A stretch of 64,000 nt of DNA from positions 17,404,528-17,468,527 of the forward strand of contig NC_085880.1 of the NCBI RefSeq assembly GCF_034702125.1, given 5' to 3'. Both the position numbers and the translations under genes were made by a program. Position 1 is the stretch's first letter. Each line of letters opens with the position of its first letter. This document shows positions 24,255-35,472 of the stretch, in pieces. The stretch is from Engraulis encrasicolus (Eukaryota > Chordata > Actinopteri > Clupeiformes > Engraulidae). The notes beneath the pieces are model-generated. The model did not search any database. It worked only from the letters and a program-made list of their open reading frames with translations, and was not told the origin of the DNA.

Positions 24255-24553
24255 CAGTTTTTTTCAATTGCTAACAAGCACTTACCCATACTTTGGATAC
24301 TTTTTCTAAACTCTTAACACAGACTACCACCTACCAAGCACAATTGGCCAAACAGTTCATTTTCTACTCAAAAGCACACACTGTTAAATATACACAAAGA
24401 AATGCATTCATTGACTGCTAACTGTGTGAAAAAGGCATGTAATGTGTCAACTGTATGGCAATGGAAAGTCCTTGGTGTGCTAACTGTATTAAGAGTTCTG
24501 CAAATGTCGCTGAGGATTGGACAAAAGCTTGTTAGCAATTGAAAAAAAAACTG
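24255..24553. mobile_element. 299-bp Tc1/mariner-like MITE with TA duplication
   Basis: The ends are CAGTTTTTTTCAATTGCTAA and its near-perfect reverse complement. TA flanks both sides (24253-24254, 24554-24555). CAGT termini and a TA target fit the Tc1/mariner group. No coding sequence. Confidence 0.75.
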
Positions 24554-24555
24554 TA

Positions 24556-25243
24556 TTAGAAAAGCGACAGTATTCTGCGCAAGTTATGTAGGCTAAGTAG
24601 GTCTACATTTAGGCCATGTTGTTAGTCATATGGCAAAAGCAATGTGAACCACTGTATTAGGTTTAGAGCTTGGTCAAATGGTGCTGAATGATCTGAGGCC
24701 ATTTGTTTTGACAATTTCCGGTAATTCGGTGGATTCAAATGCTGTATCGGTGATGTCAAAGTCTGAATAAAGACTACTGCTGTGCAGAAATTATTTTTTA
24801 TTGAGAAAAATACCTCACTGATTAGACCTACTTAGAGAATAAGTATGTGTGAAGAAATCTCATCAAAAGGTTTCAGAAAAGGTTTAAAAGAACTGGATTT
24901 GATGTCAATGCAAGTAAAATTGAGCCTAATGCGTCCACAGCAATCTCAACATCCACAGTAAGATACGATTCAGCTGTAGCCCCCCCTGCTTAGCTATTTT
25001 CTGTTGACTGGAGTTTCACAGCATTGTGCTTGTTTTCCTCAAGGATCCTCTAAAATAAATGATTTCCTCTAAAACTTTTCTTTGTGCAAGCACATTTCTT
25101 TGTAGTCCTGCGGCTGGATTTACAGACCCCATGCACTTGCATGTGGCGTAGTCATGTATCAACCCCACGGCTACTGTATGCTCCTCTCTGAGCATCCCAT
25201 GGTGCCCATGCAGGTCCCTGCAGATGTTGCCTCCCAGGGACCC
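24556..25243. other. no gene recognised
   Basis: AT-rich sequence with no recognised element. Confidence 0.45.
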
Positions 25244-25251
25244 CTCCTGGA

Positions 25252-25534
25252 CGGGGACGGATTAAGATGGCTTGGGGCCCCTGGGCTATAGGCTGCTATG
25301 GGACCCCCCATGAGGAAAATTTTGTACCAAATTTACATAGACACTGTAATAATTATGAGCTAGGAATTAGCATTAACATGTCTACCAACTTTACTCAACA
25401 TGAAAGATGAATTTTGCAATATTGCATCTCATCACAATTCTGCCATTTTTCACTTTTGGCCACCCAGGGGCCCCCTGGCTGGTAGGGTCCCCTAGGCTGC
25501 AGCCATATCTAGCCTGTGCATTATTCCGGCCCTG
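25252..25534. mobile_element. hAT-type MITE family B, copy 2, perfect 8-bp target duplication
   Basis: Ends CGGGGACGGATTAAG and, reversed, CAGGGCCGGAATAATGC. CTCCTGGA lies on both sides (25244-25251, 25535-25542). The interior is the reverse complement of the copy at 8591-8871, for example the CTAATTCCTAGC-like block and ACAGTGTCTATGTA. Confidence 0.9.
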
Positions 25535-25542
25535 CTCCTGGA

Positions 25543-26339
25543 GGAAATCTCCTCTACCCTGGCCCAGGAGTAAATAAAAATATATTTATCACTGGAAGCC
25601 TTGGTGTCAAACCAATATCACCTGCAGTATATTTCACAAGGTAAGGGGGTGCGGGGCCACTCTTAACAAACCCAACATGTTCCAACAACTGCTGTTTAAT
25701 GAGCTTTGATTCAATTAAGGGCTGTGCTAGCAAACTGTGTAGATGCAAACGGCATGGGAGATGGGGAGGCGGGAGGGATTATTTTCCCCCTGCAACAAGG
25801 GCATGGTCCTTTATTCCATTCCAAGACATTAGACAGCTGATATAATAAAAAATCCAAAGATGAGATGTAATCTATTTATAACCTTCATTCATGGATGTTG
25901 AAGAGGGGAGCGTGAGCACCTCTTGTCACACCTTGTCAAGGAGGGGAAGCTCCTTAAAATGGAGATGCGCCCTCCCTCCCCTCTGACATCCATCCACACA
26001 CAGCTTTGGATAACCTCCATGGCGTGCAATGAGGCTTTTAGACATAATTTTCCATCCATATCTGAAAGCTGTGATATTGATCGGCGAGATTGGATTTCGG
26101 ACAGCAACTCTCTTTTACATGGTGTTTGGAGCCCTGCCCTGAGCGGAGATGGAGGGTGCGCTAACATTAGCCCGGAAAGTGAGTGAGTGGCGGAACATAT
26201 CCGGGTGCATGCTATCTGCCAAGAAGGGCTTCGACATGTTGTAACCATCTTTAAATTAGGGCACTGATTGAAATGTAAAGACGAAAGACAAAAGCAGTCA
26301 AAGAGGATACACAATTACTGTTCCATCAATAAAGTGCTA
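25543..26339. other. unique-looking stretch, possible conserved non-coding element at 25985-26200
   Basis: This stretch lacks microsatellites and MITE ends. Both strands have frames open for 87-141 codons, but no domain is recognisable. Low repeat content and balanced composition are compatible with a conserved regulatory element; this is a guess. Confidence 0.25.
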
Positions 26340-26344
26340 TACGG

Positions 26345-26530
26345 ATAGTAGAGTAGAGTAACTTTATTGATATATTTATTGATTGGGAAATTCAGGTGTC
26401 AAGTAGCTTACATAAATTCACAAAGTGCCCACAAAGACATTTCAAGACACATATAACACAGGTAATATCAGGGAGGGGAAAATAAAAACTAAAGAAATAA
26501 GTCATGAAAAGGCAAATGTGCAGTAACATA
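26345..26530 (-). mobile_element. LINE 3'-UTR fragment
   Basis: AGAGTAACTTTATTGATATA followed by TTGGGAAATTCAGGTGTCAA is a motif common at the 3' ends of fish non-LTR elements, here in minus orientation. No ORF2 remnant is attached. Confidence 0.45.
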
Positions 26531-26609
26531 TTTTGTGATTAAGTGTAGACAAATATGCAAAAAACATACTCTGTATGTTACTGTAAGAGTAATATGACCA
26601 GATTAATAC

Positions 26610-26769
26610 AATACATTACATTGCATTTGGCAAACGGTCCATAACCAAAGCGACTTTCAAAAGAGGACATAATCATAGCCAACATCACTAGCAAATACAA
26701 AGTGCACAGGAAATATACAGAACAACAAGTGCAGATGCAAAGAAGGGTTAGTTAGTTTTTAAAAAAAGA

Positions 26770-26770
<1 letters not shown>
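26610..26770 (+). repeat. dispersed repeat C, copy 1, adjoining a CA microsatellite
   Basis: Shares TACATTGCATTTGGCA, GGACATAATCATAGCCAACA and TACAAAGTGCACAGGAAAT with 38790-38975. Both copies end in AGAGTACACA directly before a long CA run. The GCATTTGGCA..GCGAC core occurs in many fish short interspersed elements. Confidence 0.7.
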
Positions 26771-26916
<146 letters not shown>

Positions 26917-27144
26917 TGTACGTCCGGATGAACATACAAGTGGGTGTGCGTGTGCCCTGAGTGTACAATCTCACCACCTTCTTCAGCAAGCAGAAATTAG
27001 TTTTAAATAGTGCGTTCCAATTTGATAAGGAGCTACAAATCTTCCCCGGAAACATCCTTGGCTGTGTGCCAATATGCAGATCATTGCAGATGGCACTGAG
27101 CCAGTCCATGGTGTGTAGCGCAAGCAGGTTTACTTCTACAGCCA

Positions 27145-27225
27145 GGCCTGTCATAATCAGTCAAGCAAATTAGGCAATCGCCTAGGGCCCCTAGATGAAA
27201 GGGGACCGCCTGGTGGTGACTGGAT
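27145..27225 (-). mobile_element. fragment of a GGGCCCC-type hAT MITE
   Basis: GGCAATCGCCTAGGGCCCCTAG after CAGGCCTGTCATAATC resembles the end of small fish hAT MITEs. The second end was not found. Confidence 0.35.
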
Positions 27226-28032
27226 TCCGTACTTCTCTGTATTTTAAATTGCAGCAATGGTAACTTTGTGAGTGTGGCAGACTACCTTTAAGTCAGTCAT
27301 TGAGAAGTGAAATGATAGGCTACTGTGCTATCGTGCTATCGAAATCTTTATGGCAGGAGACTCACCCCAGCAGTTTAAAGAGAAGAAAGAGGTGGGGTGT
27401 GGCGGGAAAATTCAGTGGATCACAGAAGTGAGTATATCCCTCACATTTCTGCAGATGTATAAGTATATCTTTTCATAGGACAACGCTGAAGAGATTTCAC
27501 TTTGACACAATGCGTGACACCATCTCAAAGAGGGGAGTCAAACTCAAATTCACAGCAGGCCAAAATCAAAATCTGGGATGAATCCGAATTCAATATTTAT
27601 TCAAAATGCACTGAAATTTGCATACGGTACACACACTTAATACTTAAAGCTAGGCAAATAGCACATCGCCATCATATTATATTGTCTACTTGTCTAATGT
27701 GCTGTGGTGTTACACTAGGACCCACACGTAATTCTTGTGAATGCACACATTTCTGTAATATAATATAAGTCAATGTCCAATTCTTTTTTTATTTTTCAAT
27801 TCAATTATTGTGTGTAAACCGTGTACCTGTGCATTTCAGAGTTTGGAGTACATTCTTGTACACTGAAAAAAAATCTACTTATTGAATTAGGCCTAGTATT
27901 TTTTAAATTTGACAAGTTTCATGAAGATGTGCATTAATTTATGTAGTATTTAAATAAAACATAACTAAAACTTTAGTGGCAATAAGTGTCAACTATTTTT
28001 TTGCAGTTTATTGAACATTTTGGGGTTTAGTG

Positions 28033-28115
28033 TGGGGTCAGGCAGAGCAGGGCTCAAACCTGCAACCCTCTGGTTGATCAACAGGCTCCTCTACCACCTG
28101 AGACACCACATGTAC
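28033..28115 (-). mobile_element. tRNA-like SINE head
   Basis: The minus strand reads GTGGTGTCTCAGGTGGTAGAGG as an A-box region and GGTTGCAGGTTTGAGCCC as a B box. The SINE body is not recognisable. It is not a functional tRNA gene because the acceptor stem halves do not pair. Confidence 0.5.
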
Positions 28116-28569
28116 GAAAGCATGCATTTACAAATCTGGAGCATTGTGAGGGGTCACATCTGTGATACACTGTGCCTTAGAACGGCCCTGTCTGCAACCC
28201 AGTAAGCGCTGCCCTGTCCATCACAACCCACCTTCTGCAATACAGCACACTCAGAAATCCAAAGTCGCTGTAGCACACAATTTGGAAAATGTGGAAATTT
28301 CAAGCACGTGTGTTTTGCTGATGAGTGCACATGATTCACGTCCTCCATGATGCCCTCTGTCATGCACTGGTGTGTGACTTTGTGTGGTTTGCATGTCACA
28401 TTGCATAGGCTACTGCTAGAGAGGAGGAAGCTGTCTAGACAAGTGTAAACATGAAACATGACTAGAAATGTGCTGAATAATGCTACATTGCCACATTTGC
28501 TACATGCTACATTTGACCAGCCTCCAATGTACAGTTAAACTAAGCATATAGATACATTGATAATAATCA

Positions 28570-28679
<110 letters not shown>

Positions 28680-28895
28680 GTGATTATTATAAAATTAAAG
28701 TATAATTAAAGAAAATTAAAGCATTTCTGCTTACATTTTCTTTGCACACAGGATAACCACATCAACAAAATTATTTATATTATATGGCTTGGTTTTATGG
28801 CTTGATAAAAAATAGAAAAAATCCTATGTACTAGTATATTACATTTGTGATTAAAAGGGCGTACAGTACATATGAACAGTGTGGTACTTTCCACC

Positions 28896-29051
28896 CAGGG
28901 AAGCCCACACTTGGGGACAAAGGGGTCATTTGTCCCAGGCCCAGGTACAGAGAGGGGGCCCAATTGGGTTTCCATTATATTTTATGTACTGTATGGTGAG
29001 CCCTCTCAGATTACTTTGTCCTGGGACCAGCAAAGGCTATCAGCGGCCCTG
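28896..29051 (+). mobile_element. MITE family A copy with 8-bp target duplication
   Basis: Starts CAGGGAAGCCCACA and ends GCTATCAGCGGCCCTG. Flanks TTTCCACC (28888-28895) and TTTCCATG (29052-29059) match at 6 of 8. It lies about 640 bp upstream of the first receptor coding exon. Confidence 0.75.
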
Positions 29052-29327
29052 TTTCCATGTAACTTGCTTTGTTTACTGTTCCATTTTGTGGCATCATCGT
29101 TGGTGTTGAAATGTACCACAGGCGGCTGTTTCCTGTATGATATTTAAGACACGTTGTTAACCACAAAGCCCAACAGTGTGACTACTAGTCACATAGGCAA
29201 AACGTCAGAAGCAAACCTCAAGGATAACCATAGCAGTCGTACAGAATGACACCTCGTTCAGTTTAAGTGTCAGTTGCATGGAGTGTTAAATTAGATGAGA
29301 GACAGAAATCACAGAGTGTGTGTGGCT

Positions 29328-29682
29328 GTAAGTAACTTGATTTTGTATATATTGTTACTCTGAAATATCTCCTTCACGTATCTAAATGCAGGATGGGGGC
29401 AACTGTTAACGCTGTCTGTTGGTTAGAAATTACATTTGGATTGTTCATGCTCTTCCAGTCAATCATGCTGCCCTACAAAGGCAAGGCAGTGAACATGCTG
29501 TATAAAGTATTTTGTAAAAACTGGGTTTAGACTGGAAATTCACTTTATAACACCATATGCTGTAACTCTATTCACTTTAGACTTAATATCTTTTTGCCTA
29601 TCACTGTAGGAAGACATTATAGATAATTTATCTTCAGTGTATTGGGTATGTTCATGTTGTCACTTTCTCTTTGCCTTTGTAG
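29328..29682 (+). other. predicted intron in the 5' UTR of receptor gene 1
   Basis: A pyrimidine-rich acceptor ends in TTTGTAG at 29682, ten bases before the receptor ATG. A candidate donor, GTAAGT, starts at 29328. The acceptor is convincing; the donor choice is inference. Confidence 0.45.
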
Positions 29683-29692
29683 GACAAAATAG

Positions 29693-30769
29693 ATGGAGGT
29701 GAACTCTATAGAGAACCATTCCCATCACCTGGAAGAACGTCGTCATGGCGACGCATGTGGGATGGACTTTGCACAAGACGGAGAGTTCCTTCCGGCTCTG
29801 TACGGAATATTTTTCATCGTGGGCACTCCCATAAACATTGTCGCTTTGTTTGGACTGTACAAGCTCGTCAAAGCCGAAAATGTCTTGCCAGTGTATGTGA
29901 TAAACTTGCTAATTGCCGATCTCCTGTATCTGTTGACGTTACCCATGTGGATGGACTACTACGCCCATCATCACCACTGGCGATTTGGACCGGTCGCCTG
30001 CCAGATCTCCAGCATGATTTTCTACATCAGTCTTTATGCGTCTGTATTCTTCATGTGTATCATTGCTCTCGAGCGCCACATGGCCATCGCCAGACCGTTG
30101 AATTTCCGCTTCCTGAGCCAACTCAAGTTTGCCCGATGGTTTGCACTGGCAACCTGGGTGGTCATCGCACTGCCTCCATCGATAGCCTGGGTCAAGTTCT
30201 TCCCACAGCACAACAACTACACCCTCTGCATTGAGCGTTTCCCCGCGGAGAGTGGCTTTATTGTTTACCGGCTCGTCACCCTGTTGCTGACCTTCGTTGT
30301 TCCCCTTGCTTTCATTTTCACCCTGCATGTTAAAACTATGTCATCACTCATGGCCCTTCGTGCTCTCCCCTCAGAAGAGAAGACGCGCATCAAGAGCTTA
30401 CTCAGGCTCCTCTTGGTCACGTTTGTCGTCGTGCTCGGACCCTACCACGTCACCGGGTGCATCAAGTACCTAGGCCTACTCCTCCGCTCCGACCGCTGTG
30501 CCTGGGAGAGAGCCGTGTTTCTGCCCTACCAGCTAGGCAGAGGACTACTAGTGGTCAACGGCCTGCTGGATCCTGTGTTCTACATCTTCCTAAGGACTGA
30601 CTTCAGGTCAGTGGCAGCCCAGTACATGCCCTGTTTGAGAGTGGTGACAGAGGGCCTGGGCCAGGGCAAGGCTTCCAGAGAGGGCCCTCCACAGCCCATG
30701 GAGCAGTGCACAAGCTCTGCTAACGGCTGCAGAGAAGCAGCATCTTCTAGCCAGGCCACACCCTCCTAG
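29693..30769 (+). CDS. class A GPCR of the GPR4/GPR65/GPR68 (proton-sensing) group, paralogue 1
   Basis: A complete 358-residue seven-transmembrane receptor in one exon. Group signatures are CGMDFAQDGEFLPALY in the N-terminus, LTLPMWMDYY at the end of TM2, NYTLCIERFP in loop 2, GPYHV in TM6 and DPVFY in TM7. Family members couple extracellular protons or lipids to G proteins at the plasma membrane. Cys103 and Cys179 give the TM3-loop 2 disulfide; Cys22 and Cys269 could link N-terminus and loop 3 as in GPR4. Asp76 (2.50) and Asp293 (7.49) are present. Position 4.53, Glu in GPR4, is Ile158. The DRY motif is ERH (127-129). Extracellular histidines are abundant: 9, 11, 12, 18 and a run at 92-95. 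Asn8 and Asn175 are glycosylation sequons. The start follows a splice acceptor. Ligand and orthology cannot be fixed by eye. Confidence 0.88.
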   Translation: MEVNSIENHSHHLEERRHGDACGMDFAQDGEFLPALYGIFFIVGTPINIVALFGLYKLVKAENVLPVYVINLLIADLLYLLTLPMWMDYYAHHHHWRFGPVACQISSMIFYISLYASVFFMCIIALERHMAIARPLNFRFLSQLKFARWFALATWVVIALPPSIAWVKFFPQHNNYTLCIERFPAESGFIVYRLVTLLLTFVVPLAFIFTLHVKTMSSLMALRALPSEEKTRIKSLLRLLLVTFVVVLGPYHVTGCIKYLGLLLRSDRCAWERAVFLPYQLGRGLLVVNGLLDPVFYIFLRTDFRSVAAQYMPCLRVVTEGLGQGKASREGPPQPMEQCTSSANGCREAASSSQATPS

Positions 30770-30800
30770 TGACGCAACACCTTCAGCGTTGATTTTTTTG

Positions 30801-30962
30801 GGGGCATTTTTAGACTTTATTATGGACAGGACAATATGAGAGGTAGACAGGAAGTGAATGGGGAGAGAGACAGGGATGGGTCGGCAAAGGACCCAGGCCG
30901 GGAATCAAACCCGGGTCAGCTGCATGCCAGGCGAGAGCCCTACCGGATGGCCACGGCAGGGC
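30801..30962 (-). mobile_element. tRNA-derived SINE family 2 in the 3' UTR of receptor gene 1
   Basis: The minus strand gives GCCATCCGGTAGGGCTCTCG, the B box GGTTTGATTCCCGG, GTCCTTTGCCGACCC, CTGTCTCTCTCCCC and a tail with CCATAATAAAGTC. It starts about 30 bp after the receptor stop codon. Confidence 0.8.
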
Positions 30963-33155
30963 CTCAGCATTGACTCTAGTCAGGCCAGGAGCGATACAAA
31001 TATAGTTAGCTCCAGAAAACTCGGAACCCCTCCCACTTTGTTGGGAGGCAAACAACCAGTAGCAAAACAAGGGAGGAGGGTCAACCATGCCGTTTGGTAA
31101 ATGTTATGCTCTTGGTCAGACCAAGTCTCGAAGAGATTTGAAAATTGATGTTAATCAGGCTAGCATCTTCAGGGATAACACCATAGCTAAACTACGGACT
31201 GCAGAGAAGTAAGGTGTTTGGGATAACATCTTAATCACTTACATACATTACTTCTTACTTACCGACCTACTTATTACATCTTAACCCAGTAAGACAGATC
31301 TCCTACTATAAATTAGCTGTTACCAGAATGGCAATGATGACACAGTTGTAATGTAGGTATTACTCAAGTCCCCTCTGCACTGTCATAGTTATGTAGCACT
31401 ATGGTAGTAAAGTTTTTTTTCAGTGTCTCTTACAGCGTTCCACTGGTGGAATGGCGTGTGTTTTTATCATGTTGTTGTTAATATATTGAAAGGTTCAAAA
31501 TTCATAATTTTGCAGTGCGCGCTGTGCAGACTGCTAGGAAATGTGCCGTCATGAGTGCAACCAATATTTTTTTCATTTTCACACGTCATCATCATCAGCT
31601 CGCGATTGGATTATTGTTTTTGGGGGATGGGGCTAAGGGTGGTGAAAAAAACATTAAAACAATGTTTACCAAAAGTCATTACAACTGAACAAAACAACTT
31701 TTGTACATGGGAGGTCTGTTTCCGGAACCCTTTGAAACCCTTCTGTTCTTTTTAACTGACCTGTCGACCTTAAGTCAACCTAAGAGGGGAAACAAGGTCT
31801 GTTGAGTGCATAGTCCTCTAGAATCAGCAATAACCACATGTAGAAAATGGGTTAAAACATAATAATTAGTTTGTTTTTATTTTCATGAGGAGCAAAGTTA
31901 CTCCAACCTTTAACATTTTGAATGTTGCAATTTTCACTGTTGATATTGGAGAGGCTACAGGGCACAGAGGATATACTGTTTTTTGTTTGTTTGTTTGTTT
32001 AATGTAAAAAAGAAAAATAAACACACTTGTTGTTACTGTAGTGTCACAAGGTCCTGACTCTCACAATGTGACATTGTAACATTTTTAATGTGCCTCTTCT
32101 TTGAAGGAAAGACCGTAAATGCTGAATCTGTTCACACATGATGTTCATAAAACCATTCTTTCATTTCTTTAATTAGTTGTATTCTTTTTTTAACCGTTGT
32201 TTATGTCTACCTTGTCATCTTACTCTTATTGTACAGTGTTTACACTTGATAGTCCAACTGATGTTTTAAAAATAAATCTTTCATTCTGAACCTTTATGTG
32301 TGGTTATTGGCAGCTTCCTTTCATGCTTCCGCTCGCAACAAATAGCATTATCTGATTGGCTGATGAATTGCACCACATATGTCAGCCAACATACCACAAG
32401 CTGGGTGAAGATGCAACTGACTTGGCCTCATCTATTTGCGGCCATTTTAGTTTTGTGCTGTGTGAACATTTTACATTTTCAAGTGTGAGGAGTGTTGTAT
32501 GAGGTAAGTGAGCATGTTGAACGTGTGTATGTGTTTTAAACTATACATTTACATAAATAATATAAAATAAATATAATGTTTTTGTAAGAGAGATCACCAG
32601 ACTCTTCTCAGAATCTGGGGAGATTGGCCCTACAGATTTTGGTTTTTTTTCTGAACAGGGAGTCTGGTAAACGATTTACTATTGCACAATTCAGTACTTA
32701 AAAACATAATTTTCTAAATCGAATGACCTTTTACTTTTAAACCAATAATTTAAAAAAATTAGTCACTACACTAATACTGACCATGCATGCTTCAACTATT
32801 AGGTTTGATGTTGATAACTGCTGGAGAAAAAAAGAAAACGGTTATCAGAGGGGTGAAACACACATCATCACTGTACCTTAATATAGTAAGAGAGCAACAA
32901 GACTCCCAGTTAATACATGAATTAGCTATCTTATAGGATTTCTTACGTGTAAATATCTACAGAGCCAGCAATCATTAAAATTAAATCACATAATGAAAGA
33001 ACTTAAATCTTAAATAACAACTTTTTCATGAAGTGTTTATGCATTGTTGCCATGCAAACAGTTGCAGTGGGAATGGTGGTGAAACTCTGATGTGTGAAAG
33101 TAACAGTTTCCCAGCTTACACACTACAGACTTACAACACCATCAGATCAACTTCC
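30963..33155. other. 3' UTR and intergenic sequence after receptor gene 1
   Basis: AT-rich with no further gene. Polyadenylation signals AATAAA lie at 32016-32021 and 32271-32276, so a 3' UTR of 1.2-1.5 kb is possible. A (TTTG)n run is present at 31984-32000. Confidence 0.4.
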
Positions 33156-33159
33156 TTAA

Positions 33160-33813
33160 CACTCTGGTTGTGTTACGGTCAAAAATGACTGTTTTGAAAC
33201 TTCATTCTTAAATAAGTTCTCTATTTTTCATCATACACAAATAACACTTCATGATATCCTCCAGCTAACCTATTCAAATGGTCAAAATAAATTAAATATA
33301 ATGCAAATTCCTGAAGAATTGTGGAAGATACACCAACTTGTTAAATTCATGGTGTTTTGGTCAAAAATGACCTGACCATTGATTTACATCTCCCAAATTT
33401 ATGTACATTTATGTTACATTCACTTTACTCTCATATTCTTTTTTTGTTAGCCTTTTCAGAATATAACCATATGTGCCACATTAGTATAGCCTAGATGCTT
33501 ACAGTTAGTTGAAATACTTGAAAAAAGTAAAGGTGTTCCAAATGGCCTGAAAGCCTCTGAGAGGCCCTAGACTCCAGACGGTTAATAAAACGAAATGGTG
33601 CAAGATAAGAAAAAAAGCCTACAAAGCACTAAAACAAAGCCGAATGACATTTAAATCACATTGGAAATGTTTCAAAAGGATGTCTAAAAGGTATTAATCA
33701 CAACATAGGCAAATCAGATTTTTAATCAATGTATTATTACCTTTTTTGTGTAGGCGGTCAATTTGGACCGTTAACACCATGAACATAACCATGTTTCTAA
33801 CACAACCAGAGGG
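33160..33813. mobile_element. 654-bp piggyBac-like MITE with TTAA duplication
   Basis: The left end CACTCTGGTTGTGTTA and right end (reversed) CCCTCTGGTTGTGTTA form the inverted repeat, each flanked by TTAA (33156-33159, 33814-33817). CCCT termini and a TTAA target fit piggyBac. GGTCAAAAATGAC occurs twice in the left part. No transposase. It lies about 400 bp upstream of the presumed first exon of receptor gene 2. Confidence 0.75.
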
Positions 33814-34208
33814 TTAATTCAACTATTGTAGGCATGCAATATCTGGATAGTCGGCATACCTTCTGACAATGTTAATTTCAAACTTAAAACAGCTCATCTT
33901 AAAATGCAACTTAACTGAATGCTGTGAAATGAGAAAAAATGTGCAAGCAATATTGTGGACATCTCTGTCAAAATGTGTATTTCACAGTTTCAAAAAAATG
34001 TATTTAGACTATCAGTAAAAAAAGAAAAAAAAATCAGCCAGTACTTTCCATTGGGTGAGTAAGATCCTGTTTCTGTGTGTGGCGTCACTGACTGTGGTTT
34101 TTTGGAATAAGAAAACTTAACACTCTACAGAAATACTTCTTCATTTCATTCAAAGTGAGCTAATAAAACGGCAGAGTTTCTGCAAGTGAGGCTTATTGCA
34201 TCAAGAGA

Positions 34209-34443
34209 GTAAGTGGATTTTCTATTCATGCCAAACATACATCTTAATTAATATGGACAAATATTAGCATTCGGGTGATGCATAATAATAACAACTGAAA
34301 TTGACTTTTTTGGTTAGAATTTTAATTATCTATAAAAAGTTATTTGAATTACCAGATGCTGTTAACAAGGTGCTACAATCTCATGAGATTGCTGCTCATC
34401 ACTGCTTCAAAAACACTTAAACACTTGTATTGTTTGAACACAG
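34209..34443 (+). other. predicted intron in the 5' UTR of receptor gene 2
   Basis: The acceptor CACAG at 34439-34443 lies directly against the ATG. A good donor, GTAAGT at 34209, follows AAGAGA, and a TATA-like AATAAAA lies about 45 bp upstream of it. Confidence 0.45.
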
Positions 34444-35472
34444 ATGGAGCCAAATACTGAGAATCATGCGCACCATATGGTGGAACTTCGCCACGGCAAC
34501 GCATGTGGAATAGACTTCAAGCAAGATGGAGTATTCCTTCCTGTTCTGTACGGACTGTTTTTCATCGTTGGCACTCCCTTGAATATTGCTGCCCTTGTTG
34601 GTCTCTACAAGCTCATCAAAACTGAAAATGTCTTGCCAGTGTATGTTATGAACTTGCTACTTGCGGATCTCATTCAACTGTTGACCTTACCGATGTGGAT
34701 GGACTACTATAAAAACGACCACCACTGGCGATTTGGACCCACGGCCTGCCAGATGACTGGGCTTGCCTTTTACGTCAGCATGTACGCAGGCATTTTCTTC
34801 ATGTGCATCATCGCACTAGAACGCCACCTGGCCATCGCCAGGCCTCTAAAGTACCACTTCCTGAGTCGACACAAGTTCGCGCGCTGGTTTGCCCTCGGGG
34901 TCTGGGTGATCGTTTTCTTGCCCCCTTCGATTGCCTTCAACAAGCTCTTCCCAACGCACGCCAACTACACGCTGTGCATCGAGAAGTACCCCTCTGGAGG
35001 AGGCTTCATCACCTACCGCCTCATCACCCTGCTGCTCTCCTTCGTCGTTCCTCTCGCCTTCATCGTCACCCTGCACGTGAAGACCCTGTCTTCGCTGATG
35101 GCCGTCAGCGCCCTCGCGTCCGAGGAGAAGAAACGCATCAAGGGCTTGCTCACCCTGCTGGTCGTCACGTTCGTCGTCGTGCTCGGACCCTACCACGTCA
35201 CCGGGTGCATCAAGTACGTGGGTCTGCTCCTGCACGGTGACAGCTGTGCCTGGGAGAGAGCAGTGTTCGTGCCTTTCCAGCTGGGCAGAGGGCTCCTGAG
35301 CATCAACAGCCTGCTGGACCCCGTGCTGTACATCTTCCTGAGGAATGACTTCAGGTCGGCGGCCGCCAGGTATCTGCCCTGCCTCAGTAGGGTGACATGG
35401 GGACTGAGTCAGGGCAGAGCGTCCTGTGGGGCATCTGACCCCATGCGCACCAGCTCCACTGATGAACTATGA
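34444..35472 (+). CDS. class A GPCR of the GPR4/GPR65/GPR68 (proton-sensing) group, paralogue 2
   Basis: A complete 342-residue receptor, colinear with the neighbour 3.7 kb upstream and clearly its tandem duplicate; TM1-TM3 are about 80% identical by eye. Key features are CGIDFKQDGVFLPVLY, LTLPMWMDYY, the Cys102-Cys178 pair, NYTLCIEKYP, GPYHV and DPVLY (292-296). The DRY position reads ERH (126-128). Position 4.53 is Val157 instead of the Glu of GPR4. Histidines 8, 10, 11, 17 and 93-94 face outside, but loop 1 reads KNDHH where paralogue 1 reads AHHHH. The N-terminal sequon of paralogue 1 is absent; loop 2 NYT remains. The coding exon becomes strongly GC-rich after about 34800. The last codons, SSTDEL plus stop, lie inside the first unit of a 44-bp tandem repeat, so the C-terminal end is lineage-specific. 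The start sits directly after a splice acceptor. Confidence 0.88.
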   Translation: MEPNTENHAHHMVELRHGNACGIDFKQDGVFLPVLYGLFFIVGTPLNIAALVGLYKLIKTENVLPVYVMNLLLADLIQLLTLPMWMDYYKNDHHWRFGPTACQMTGLAFYVSMYAGIFFMCIIALERHLAIARPLKYHFLSRHKFARWFALGVWVIVFLPPSIAFNKLFPTHANYTLCIEKYPSGGGFITYRLITLLLSFVVPLAFIVTLHVKTLSSLMAVSALASEEKKRIKGLLTLLVVTFVVVLGPYHVTGCIKYVGLLLHGDSCAWERAVFVPFQLGRGLLSINSLLDPVLYIFLRNDFRSAAARYLPCLSRVTWGLSQGRASCGASDPMRTSSTDEL

